From Hellea sp965224755 (lineage in GTDB: Bacteria > Pseudomonadota > Alphaproteobacteria > Caulobacterales > Maricaulaceae), in assembly GCA_965224755.1 (NCBI GenBank), contig OZ245061.1:2675247-2739246 (forward strand): DNA of 64,000 nt, in the 5' to 3' direction. Shown in pieces: positions 45,301 to 52,275 of the stretch. The notes under the pieces are model-generated. The model saw nothing but the letters and a program-made list of their open reading frames with translations, did no database searches and had not been told where the DNA came from. Position 1 is the first letter of the stretch. Every line of letters begins with the position of its first letter. Position numbers and translations under genes: made by a program.

Positions 45301-45812
45301 GACAAAGCCTGACGATAAAGATCGTCGCGGACGGCTTCGCGAATTTGCCTATATTCGCCATCATCAATCGGTTCGAAGCCCGGTAAGATACCGGCCTCAA
45401 TCGGAAAGCGCGAAAGAATGCGCTCACAAAAAGCATGGATGGTTTGAACCTTGAGGCCTTCGGGCGTTTCAAGCGCCTCGGCAAAAAGCCTGCGCGCGCG
45501 CGGCAGATCGGTAAATCCGTGATTGTCGCCTAGCAAATTATCAAGTTCGGCTTTTAAATTATCCTCGGTCTCGATGGACCATTTGCCCAATGTCTCAAAC
45601 AGACGGCTTTGCATCTCCGAAGCCGCGGCCTTGGTATAGGTCAGGCAGAGAATTTTCTCAGGCTTGGTTCCGCCCAACAATATACGCGATACCCGATTGA
45701 CCAGAACGCGGGTTTTACCCGAACCCGCATTAGCCGAAGCCAGCCGCGTTGAAGACGGGTCAGCCGCTTGGCGCTGGGCGCGAACGGCCGCAATATAATC
45801 GGCACTACTCAT
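42351..45812 (-). CDS. addA: Double-strand break repair helicase-nuclease AddA
   Basis: 1153 residues from ATG 45812; an in-frame reading to 45944 lies inside addB and was rejected. UvrD-type motifs: ASANAGSGKTRVLV (P-loop about 26-34), ILCLTYTKAAASEM, LLLDEAQDTSPEQW, FAVGDEKQSIYSFQGA, VMTVHGAKGLEAPIV and YVAMTRAESRLVI. A RecB-type nuclease lies at the C-terminus (AFIVDYKSNRPP). With AddB it resects DNA ends for RecA. It overlaps the addB stop by 8 bp. Confidence 0.95.
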   Translation of the reverse strand: MSSADYIAAVRAQRQAADPSSTRLASANAGSGKTRVLVNRVSRILLGGTKPEKILCLTYTKAAASEMQSRLFETLGKWSIETEDNLKAELDNLLGDNHGFTDLPRARRLFAEALETPEGLKVQTIHAFCERILSRFPIEAGILPGFEPIDDGEYRQIREAVRDDLYRQALSEPQGALNTSLQILTAEKADQTLETLFNWMAGAPDKIRQWNAAGGIALLAEILDIDDPAKSIAEIKAEGWERAPKNRIFRAATEMLGSTSKGDVSRAERMLASFDIEDPFRAFEHYSAVFLTANESGPLKTVVTQQSGDFAQLFFSNIEDGHGSERERVLRIVEHIKSTTCLKFTKAAFTVAKDYANRFEKMKRARRGLDFNDQILLVRDLLSRSEVSDWISYKLDGGIEHLLLDEAQDTSPEQWQIIDALADGFTQDSPDRDPRKPRTLFAVGDEKQSIYSFQGADPEKFIEKTRTYSGADNPGEIRMRMSFRSAPEILKFVDQVFVENHALQRMFNVQNYVPASDLISHTANRSDTGQVDFWPLAPKAEVGDEKQPWDTTPVDALSKADSREQLAEAIARRIKDWLDKGEPVFDRKLGYTRPLQAGDILILVRQRNAFFDAVIRNLKGHSVPVAGADRLKLKDSIAVKDLLSLAKFTLLPDDDLSLAEILKSPLLGFDDKALFDVAAQRGDISLWASVQAKRPDTAQLLQAMIDYSRRFAPYEFFARVLDMVDDTGRSLTYKLYARLGLEAKDAIEAFLARALAHQRQVSPSLQHFVLEFSRDEQELKREMDSGAGQVRVMTVHGAKGLEAPIVFLPDTTQSPSKGPDVIPIDSGFALTPNAKAVPAALEPYKEAVKSRMGEEYLRLFYVAMTRAESRLVICGYHSGSSKTGMSKHCWYQEAQEAFAGLSPQILETPFGDGLSFGAGAKAPRAAAESDTRDETTLPIWVCGPAKSETSALRRVTPSYLLAPPGSNMPVRSPLAGAQEARFMRGNLIHKLLEILPEFDPPKRKTMAAKMVSGYKMIPEVQRRQIIGEVFAVLDNPDFAEVFAPGSRAEISLAGRAKTLPPHLYLNAQIDRISVTDTKAFIVDYKSNRPPPQTQDGVADIYWGQMAAYRALAREIYPDKEVICALLWTDGPRLMILDDKRLDAALTHIAALPT

Positions 45813-48768
45813 CGCCGGGGCCCTCTTTGCCAAGCCGCGCCCATTCATCACGCCGCGCGAGATGGTCATAATCGCTGTAATCATGGGTGAACTGCGCACG
45901 CGGCTGTGAATGATAAGCGGTCTCCGGCTTATCATAAGCCGCAATCAATTCGCTTAGCGCCTTGATTGCTTCGGCTTCATAATCGGCGGCTGGATGCCCT
46001 TTGGGATTGGGCGGGTTAGTGATCGAATGCGCGAGTGTCTCGTCGCCCGAACCTTTAACGCGGATATAAGTAAGCTCCGCCGTTTTCCCCGCGCCTAATG
46101 TTTCAAACGCGCCCTGCCCCAGCATATAGGCGGTGAGCGGTAATTGCGGGTCAAATCCGGATTTGACAACTTTGACCGATGACGGCGCTCCCGTTTTATA
46201 ATCCGTGACGGCGAAACCTTGCGGGCCTTTTTCGATAAGGTCTGTTTTGCCTGTCAGCGTAAAATTCTGCACTGGCAGGGTTAGGCGGCCATCGGTTTCC
46301 ACCCCGGCAACGTCCCAGCCTGCGGCCCGGCGCTCTGTCATCCAATTGACCATTTTTACAGCTATTTTTTCAAGACGCGCGGCCTCTTTGGCAATTTGGA
46401 AATCAGGATAGCCCGTATTTTCCATGGCCGTTTCAAGAGCGTGGACAAGCCGCTTAGCGGCATCCGCCGGTAGTTTTTTGCGGTGTTCATCCACAAACAT
46501 CTCAAGCCCTTTGTGAACCGCATTGCCATAATCGCGCACGCCGAGCGGCATATCGAGATCATCCAAAGGGCGCAAAGCGAGAATATGCCTCGCGTAAATC
46601 GAATAAGGATCGCGGATCCAGGTTTTAATTTGCGTGATAGATAATTGCCGCCCTTTCGGCCAGCGGGCCTCTATCGGTGGTCGGTGCTCCGGGGGCTTAA
46701 CGCTCTTTACTTTGTCTGCCGCTACATAGTCCAAAACCCTCGCCCATGCCAGATAGTGATCGCTTTTTGACAATGCCTTTATGGCCTCATCTCTTAATGC
46801 CCCTTGCATCAAGGTTTGCAATCGCCACAGCCAGCGCGAGGCCACTTTCGGCCCGTCATCAGAGCGTTTGGACCGGGTCATAATCACACCGGGATTGGCC
46901 GCAAGTTCAGCGAAATCATGGGCCGAAAGACCAAAACGGCGCTCGGGCAGCGACAAGCCAAGGCTCTTGCGCATGCCGCGCGACAGGAACGGCTCAGCAG
47001 ACGGCGTAGTCGGCCAGATGCCTTCATTCAGCCCGCCAAGGATAATTCTGTCCGCTGTCAACATCCGGGCCTCTAACGGCCCCAAAATAGACAGGCGTGG
47101 ATGCGTGCCATAATGCGGGCGCACAACACGGCCCCGCATGAGCGTGCTTAGTAACTTGGCGAATTCCGCCGCGCTCATCTCCGGCAGGTGATCGCCATGA
47201 GCCATCAAGCCCTCGAGTAAGCCCGCCGCTTTCTCGCCCGCATCATCAATCCAGAGACGGGCCGCACCCTGTATTTCATCTGTATCGGCGAGCGTCTCTG
47301 CGGCCTGAGTCAAAGCTCTCGCCCAGAGAGGCGCGCGGGCAACGTCCAAATCCATCAACGGTGCAAGCGCAACCTGTAGTGTTGTAAAGACGTCCAATGC
47401 GGCTAATTTTTTCTCGCTGCGAACGCCGCGTAGCTTTGGCTCCGCGGCTTGCCACATTTTTCGTACAAATCCGGCCTGCTGCCCCATCGCCGTTAAACGA
47501 TGTTTAAAAACAACAGAGAGATCAACCGGGCTGAGCGGGTCAATCGCCAGAGCCATAAGCCTCGCCAGATAAGACCCCAAGGCGGTCTCCTCAAGCGGCT
47601 GGCCCTGAGAATAATCGACATTAACCGACCAGCGCCGCAACCGCGCTTTGACACGCCGCGCCAGCGCCGGGTCAGGCGTGACCAGCGCAGCCGTTTTGTC
47701 CGGTGTTTCCAAGACTTCTCGCATAATCAGGGCTATAGTGAGGGCCTCTTCTTCGTCATTTGCGGCTTCAATAACCGAAAGACCCTCTAGGGCTTGAGTG
47801 AAAGGATGCACACCTTTCGCCGCGCTCTCACGGATGGTTTTAATCCGGCCCGGCCAATCTCCCGTATCTTGAACCGGGACAAGCGCTTCTGAAATAATCC
47901 TGCGGCGCGCGTCCAAAGTGTTAGGAGGGTTGATATAATCCCATTGCTTGACCTCTACCCGATCAATGCCAATTATCTCAATTAATTGCTTGAGTGAATT
48001 TTGCGGATGTTGCGGGCCAATCTTATCCCATGACACTGTTTTCAAGTTTTCAAGCCCCGGCAAAATAACCATGCCCTCCTCTAGCCGCGCCACGCAGCGC
48101 ATCAGGCGAGCCGAAGCTCCGAGCGTTCCCGTAGACCCTGCAATAATGACCGGATATTTTGGCGGCTCTTTTACCCAAATATCGGTGAGCGCATTAAGCA
48201 AAGCCACGCGGCGGGCAAAAGGCTCCATCAGGTCAAGATCGGCTAATCGCTGCGGCCAATAATCCTGTATAATTTTATAAAGCGTGATGGCGTTTTGAAA
48301 ATGCACGGCGGCAAAGTCTTTGATCTCTTCCAACTCGGTAATGCGGGAAATATCCGCTTCTTCCATCGCCGCATCATCCAAAATGGCAATCAGGGGATCG
48401 GCCAAGGCCAAAGCCCCTGTGGGATCAAGCGGCAGGTCTGAGATGTTTTTATGATAACGCCCAATGATCTGCGCCATTTCAAAACGGCGCTGCATCGGGT
48501 CGATCGCCGGCTTTACAAGACCCACAAGCTCGCCCGGTTCAAAAGGCGGCTCTTCGGGATTGATATCGGCGAGGGGCCGCATTCTTGGGAGCAAGCTAGC
48601 TCCGCTGTCTCCGACAAAGGCATCGCCCAATGCGCGAACCGCGCGGCGGGTCGGGAGCAGGATGAGCGCATCTTGCAAGCGCTCGCCGTAAATCTCGCGC
48701 AGGCCCTTGGCCAGTGACGGTAGGAAAGCCGCGCCTGACGGCATGTTGAATACGGTTGGGTCACTCAT
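45805..48768 (-). CDS. addB: Double-strand break repair protein AddB
   Basis: 987 residues. Alphaproteobacterial AddB features include ALILLPTRRAVRALGDAF, RPHYGTHPRLSILGPLEARM, RIILGGLNEGIWP and a C-terminal nuclease with FAVTDYKTGAPSSVKVV. I see only one cysteine in the protein, so the iron-sulfur cluster of the Bacillus AddB is absent. It overlaps both the murU stop (4 bp) and the addA start. Confidence 0.93.
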   Translation of the reverse strand: MSDPTVFNMPSGAAFLPSLAKGLREIYGERLQDALILLPTRRAVRALGDAFVGDSGASLLPRMRPLADINPEEPPFEPGELVGLVKPAIDPMQRRFEMAQIIGRYHKNISDLPLDPTGALALADPLIAILDDAAMEEADISRITELEEIKDFAAVHFQNAITLYKIIQDYWPQRLADLDLMEPFARRVALLNALTDIWVKEPPKYPVIIAGSTGTLGASARLMRCVARLEEGMVILPGLENLKTVSWDKIGPQHPQNSLKQLIEIIGIDRVEVKQWDYINPPNTLDARRRIISEALVPVQDTGDWPGRIKTIRESAAKGVHPFTQALEGLSVIEAANDEEEALTIALIMREVLETPDKTAALVTPDPALARRVKARLRRWSVNVDYSQGQPLEETALGSYLARLMALAIDPLSPVDLSVVFKHRLTAMGQQAGFVRKMWQAAEPKLRGVRSEKKLAALDVFTTLQVALAPLMDLDVARAPLWARALTQAAETLADTDEIQGAARLWIDDAGEKAAGLLEGLMAHGDHLPEMSAAEFAKLLSTLMRGRVVRPHYGTHPRLSILGPLEARMLTADRIILGGLNEGIWPTTPSAEPFLSRGMRKSLGLSLPERRFGLSAHDFAELAANPGVIMTRSKRSDDGPKVASRWLWRLQTLMQGALRDEAIKALSKSDHYLAWARVLDYVAADKVKSVKPPEHRPPIEARWPKGRQLSITQIKTWIRDPYSIYARHILALRPLDDLDMPLGVRDYGNAVHKGLEMFVDEHRKKLPADAAKRLVHALETAMENTGYPDFQIAKEAARLEKIAVKMVNWMTERRAAGWDVAGVETDGRLTLPVQNFTLTGKTDLIEKGPQGFAVTDYKTGAPSSVKVVKSGFDPQLPLTAYMLGQGAFETLGAGKTAELTYIRVKGSGDETLAHSITNPPNPKGHPAADYEAEAIKALSELIAAYDKPETAYHSQPRAQFTHDYSDYDHLARRDEWARLGKEGPGDE

Positions 48769-49490
48769 AGGCGCGACTGTTTCAAAACGGCATCGGCCGC
48801 GATCAGGGCTTTGGGGTCGCCGACATGCATCCAGTAGCCCGGTATTTCGACGCCGAATAATTTGCGGCGCTTCAATGTCTCATCCCAAATTTTAATACGC
48901 GAAAACGGCTCGGCTTTGAAAGGTTCTAGGAGTTGAGGTTTAAATATTTGCACACCTGTATAGGCATGGCTTGCGCTGTCGCCGCTACGGCGCGTGAGGC
49001 GGCTATCCGCGTCGATATCAAAATCCCCTCTGCCGCTAAACCCTAATGTCCAATCAAGGCGGGCGCAGAGTAACAACTCGTCCATGACGGCAGGATTCCA
49101 TGCAGAGGTGAGATGCTGTAAAACATCCGCAAACGGCACCCACACAGCATCTATATTACAGATAAAAATAGGATCACTACCCAGCAGCGGAAGGGCTTTC
49201 ACAACACCGCCGCCTGTTTCCAGTAATTCATCGCGCTCATCGGAAATAATTATTTTCGGGCCCGCCTTTCGGGCTTTCAAATGCGCTTCAAGATGATCGG
49301 CATGGGCATGGACATTGACGATAATCTGCTCAACGCCGACATCCGCAAGCCTGCCCAGCATATGGTCAATTAACGGCTTACCGCCAACCTCGACCATGGC
49401 TTTGGAACGATCATCCGTTAATGGCCGCATCCGCGTCCCGTGCCCTGCGGCCATAACCATCGCGGTTTTTATCATTGCCGTTTTGGTCAT
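48765..49490 (-). CDS. murU: Nucleotidyltransferase, MurU-like (N-acetylmuramate-1-phosphate uridylyltransferase)
   Basis: 241 residues. The nucleotidyltransferase motif is MVMAAGHGTRMRPLTDDRSK, followed by VGGKPLIDHML, ICNIDAVW (the metal-site D) and the C-terminal GYWMHVGDPKAL. It makes UDP-MurNAc from recycled MurNAc-1-phosphate, bypassing fosfomycin-sensitive de novo synthesis. The kinase that feeds it is encoded next door and its stop overlaps the murU start by 4 bp, which supports MurU over other sugar nucleotidyltransferases. Confidence 0.87.
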   Translation of the reverse strand: MTKTAMIKTAMVMAAGHGTRMRPLTDDRSKAMVEVGGKPLIDHMLGRLADVGVEQIIVNVHAHADHLEAHLKARKAGPKIIISDERDELLETGGGVVKALPLLGSDPIFICNIDAVWVPFADVLQHLTSAWNPAVMDELLLCARLDWTLGFSGRGDFDIDADSRLTRRSGDSASHAYTGVQIFKPQLLEPFKAEPFSRIKIWDETLKRRKLFGVEIPGYWMHVGDPKALIAADAVLKQSRL

Positions 49491-50569
49491 GAGAGCGCCT
49501 CAGGAATATGCCGGACAAACCATGCGCGAATATCAGCAAGACCCGGATGGGCGAGATCATCAGCCAAATGTTTTTTGACGCGCGGTAGAAATGCGCGATA
49601 TTGCGGTTTTCCGAACTTTAAATCTGAGCGCACAGGAAAGCCGAGGAGCTTTGCCCCGCGCTGAGCGCTCAATACGGCATAGGCCAGCCGAAATGCGTCA
49701 TCATCGGCAATCCCGGATTTTTCACAAAACCGGCTTATCAAGATATCTTTTAAGGCGGGACAGACATCGCGCCGAATATCCGTGATCAACGACATGAGGT
49801 CATAAGCGGGGTGGATAAATAATCCGTCTTGGAAATCGATCAATCCGGCGCGCGATGTGGCTTGGCGCTCCGGTAGCCAAAATAGGTTCTCAGCATGAAA
49901 ATCGCGCAGAGCCAATCCCGGCGCATGGGCAGATAAATGCGCGAAACTTTGCGTGAATAAGCCGTAAAATTCTTCGCGGGACGCGTCTTTTATCTCGCGG
50001 TCAAAATCCTTGATATACCAATCCAGACATAAATCAGTTTCCGCCAAAAGCGCGGCCGTATCATAATCCCGCACGCGCCATTTATGCCCCCGAAACTCCA
50101 TATCTTGCGGAAAGCTCGAACGGTAAATCGCGGCGAGTGTATCGACCGCAGCTTCATAAAGCGAGCGCTCTTTGCTAGGGTCATTTGCAATCACATTTGC
50201 GTAAACATTATCTCCCAAATCTTCGAGCAGCATGAGGCCTTTATCCATATCGGCCGCAATGATCTGCGGGGCGGAAAAGCCGCGTTTGGTCAGCTCATTG
50301 GCAATACAGGCAAAGGCTTCAAGGTTGGGGCCCGCGAGTCGCGCCAGCGCATTATGGCCGAGCGCTTTGCGGTCATCTATGCTGGCGCCTTCCGGCTCGC
50401 CCGGCGTCTCGGCGCCTTTGGGGGCGTCCATAAGCACCGCTTTTTCGCCGCGCAAATTAAGCCGCTCATAACGCCGCGTCGAGGCATCGCCTGGCACAGA
50501 TTCGCGGGCCGCTTTGTGCCAATTCGCATTTTCCAAAAATGCTTGAATGTCCGCTTCGCGCTCAGTCAA
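49487..50569 (-). CDS. amgK: AmgK-like N-acetylmuramate/N-acetylglucosamine anomeric kinase
   Basis: 360 residues of the aminoglycoside-phosphotransferase fold: GDASTRRYERL (nucleotide loop), LMLLEDLGDNVY (hinge), the catalytic loop LRDFHAENLFWLP and the metal site LIDFQDGLFIHPAYDL. It phosphorylates recycled MurNAc for MurU. No ATG is available at the N-terminus. TTG at 50569 has GGAG 6 nt upstream and overlaps tsaE by only 8 bp. A TTG at 50617 would give 16 more residues with a larger overlap. Confidence 0.87.
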   Translation of the reverse strand: MTEREADIQAFLENANWHKAARESVPGDASTRRYERLNLRGEKAVLMDAPKGAETPGEPEGASIDDRKALGHNALARLAGPNLEAFACIANELTKRGFSAPQIIAADMDKGLMLLEDLGDNVYANVIANDPSKERSLYEAAVDTLAAIYRSSFPQDMEFRGHKWRVRDYDTAALLAETDLCLDWYIKDFDREIKDASREEFYGLFTQSFAHLSAHAPGLALRDFHAENLFWLPERQATSRAGLIDFQDGLFIHPAYDLMSLITDIRRDVCPALKDILISRFCEKSGIADDDAFRLAYAVLSAQRGAKLLGFPVRSDLKFGKPQYRAFLPRVKKHLADDLAHPGLADIRAWFVRHIPEALS

Positions 50570-50990
50570 GCCTATCTCCAAATCCTGTGAGAACGGCAAC
50601 CCGTCCTTTTTTTGCAAATTGGATATCTATACCGAGGACAGACCCCGGCAGTAAATCCCCTAATTTATCAGGCCATTCAACCATGCAAACGGCATCTTCA
50701 AAAGCGTCCAGTAAGCCCAATTCATAACCATCTTCAGGCCGCTCAAGACGGTACATATCACAATGCCATAACTCATAATCCGGCAGAATGTAACTCTGCA
50801 CAAGCGTATAAGTCGGCGACGGTACATCAATGTCGCCGAGGGCGCTTTGAATTAACCCGCGCACAAGCGTGGTTTTTCCGGCCCCGAGATCTCCGCGCAA
50901 GCCAACAACATCGCCTCTGCGCAAAACTCCCGCTAGGCGCGCGCCCAGAGCCGTCGTTTCGGCTGCATCTGACAAAGTTATTTTTTGCAT
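50562..50990 (-). CDS. tsaE: tRNA threonylcarbamoyladenosine biosynthesis ATPase TsaE
   Basis: 142 residues. P-loop RGDLGAGKTTLVRGLIQS, then SPTYTLVQSY and the DMYRLERPEDGYELGL segment, and VCMVEWPDKLG, all family hallmarks. TsaE drives the TsaB-TsaD complex that modifies ANN-decoding tRNAs. ATG at 50990 is preferred over a GTG three codons upstream. It is the first gene of the tsaE-amgK-murU-addB-addA-trxA run. Confidence 0.94.
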   Translation of the reverse strand: MQKITLSDAAETTALGARLAGVLRRGDVVGLRGDLGAGKTTLVRGLIQSALGDIDVPSPTYTLVQSYILPDYELWHCDMYRLERPEDGYELGLLDAFEDAVCMVEWPDKLGDLLPGSVLGIDIQFAKKGRVAVLTGFGDRLD

Positions 50991-51066
50991 ATGCCGCACT
51001 GTTACGCGCTTGCAAAATCATCGCAAGCCCTTACATAACGATTGGAAATAAATACAGGTAATACTC

Positions 51067-51384
51067 ATGCCAAAAATCACCTATATCGACCACGCCGGGA
51101 CATCACGCGACGTTGAGACCAAAGCCGGAACTTCAATTATGGAAGCCGCCGTGCAAAATATGATTCCCGGTATTGACGCGGATTGCGGCGGCGCGTGTGC
51201 CTGTGCGACTTGCCATGTTTATGTCGCCGAGGGCTGGCTCGAAAAACTCAAAGATAAAGACGATATGGAAGACAGCATGCTCGACTTTGCCGAAGGCGTG
51301 CAAGACAATTCCCGCCTCTCTTGTCAAATCCTGATGAGCGGCGACCTTGACGGCATTACGGTGACAACACCGGAAAGCCAGTAG
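51067..51384 (+). CDS. 2Fe-2S ferredoxin, adrenodoxin type
   Basis: 105 residues. Cluster ligands are C40, C46 and C49 (DCGGACACATC) plus C86 (SRLSCQI), the C-x5-C-x2-C...C spacing of the vertebrate/bacterial adrenodoxin class. It carries electrons in iron-sulfur assembly or to P450-type enzymes; the partner is not encoded here. It stands alone on the plus strand between two minus-strand blocks. Confidence 0.94.
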   Translation: MPKITYIDHAGTSRDVETKAGTSIMEAAVQNMIPGIDADCGGACACATCHVYVAEGWLEKLKDKDDMEDSMLDFAEGVQDNSRLSCQILMSGDLDGITVTTPESQ

Positions 51385-51390
51385 CTATCT

Positions 51391-52176
51391 TCACAGAAAC
51401 CGTTTTATTCGCGAGCTTAAGAGTTTGAAGGGCAGTAATATCTGATCAACAAAGCCTGCAGGAACAAATGTATCTGTTCCGTAATGCTCCGGATCCTTGG
51501 ATTCTTCCATGATAGCTGTACCAAAAATAATATCAAGAATGGGCAATTGCCCTGCGAAATTTTTATCAAAAGCATGTTCTTCATTAGCATGGTGCCAATG
51601 ATGATAAGTTGGCGTCGCAAAAATCCAGCGCAGCGGCCCGAAACTGATATTTACATTGGAATGTTTTAAGTAAGAATGCCATCCAAATATACCCAAAAAT
51701 ATGGCTAATGCCAGCGTCGAAAATCCAAATGTCAAAGGTATCATGAGAGGAATACCGCGCGTCATAATGACGTCAATAGGATGAAGACGATGCGCGGCTA
51801 GCCAATCCATGTCTTCAATACTGTGGTGGATAGCGTGCATCCGCCATAAGAAAGGAACTTTATGAAACGTCCGGTGGACGAGATAATATCCGATATCGGA
51901 AATGATGATGATCTCAACAATTTGAAGGATCAAATGTTGAGCCCCAACGGCCTCTTTGAAACGATCGCTGACGATAGGGTCAAATATGATCTCAGCCAGT
52001 ATCAAAATCAAGAAAACACCGAATATCACAAAGAAAACTGAGATCAGGGCATAGGCTGTATCCACCCCCCAATATTTCCTAAATATCTTTTTATCTTTAT
52101 TCTTAGGAAAAAAATGTTCCAGCGGAATAAAAACGATCATCGCGATCAAGAATTTTTGAAGTATATCTAAAGTCAT
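51391..52176 (-). CDS. Sterol desaturase/fatty acid hydroxylase family membrane protein
   Basis: 261 residues with about four membrane helices and the eight-histidine di-iron pattern: HRTFH, MHAIHH, HSYLKHSN and HHWHH followed by H. It hydroxylates or desaturates a lipid or related substrate. The DNA is noticeably AT-rich compared with the neighbours, which hints at transfer. It sits between the ferredoxin and divL genes; the ferredoxin ends 6 bp before its stop. Confidence 0.88.
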   Translation of the reverse strand: MTLDILQKFLIAMIVFIPLEHFFPKNKDKKIFRKYWGVDTAYALISVFFVIFGVFLILILAEIIFDPIVSDRFKEAVGAQHLILQIVEIIIISDIGYYLVHRTFHKVPFLWRMHAIHHSIEDMDWLAAHRLHPIDVIMTRGIPLMIPLTFGFSTLALAIFLGIFGWHSYLKHSNVNISFGPLRWIFATPTYHHWHHANEEHAFDKNFAGQLPILDIIFGTAIMEESKDPEHYGTDTFVPAGFVDQILLPFKLLSSRIKRFL

Positions 52177-52205
52177 TATTATTATCCATTCACCCCGTAC
52201 TGGAT

Positions 52206-52229
52206 AACAAATAAAGGCTACTATTTGTT
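52206..52229. promoter_or_regulatory. Inverted repeat upstream of the hydroxylase-family gene
   Basis: AACAAAT (52206-52212) and ATTTGTT (52223-52229) are perfect complements with a 10-bp centre, about 30 bp before the start codon at 52176. Position and 24-bp size fit a dimeric regulator's operator; AT-rich dyads can also be chance. Confidence 0.25.
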
Positions 52230-52275
52230 TAACATGATAGAATAAGAGAGCCTTAATAATTAGGCGCTGAAGCCA

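Noticed and set aside
45813..45944. N-terminal extension of AddA to 45944
   Set aside because: It lies within addB coding sequence and adds a basic, repetitive leader; the ATG at 45812 gives the normal AddA start.
50570..50617. Longer AmgK start at a TTG codon at 50617
   Set aside because: No ribosome site is seen and it would overlap tsaE by 56 bp; the TTG at 50569 has a well-spaced GGAG.
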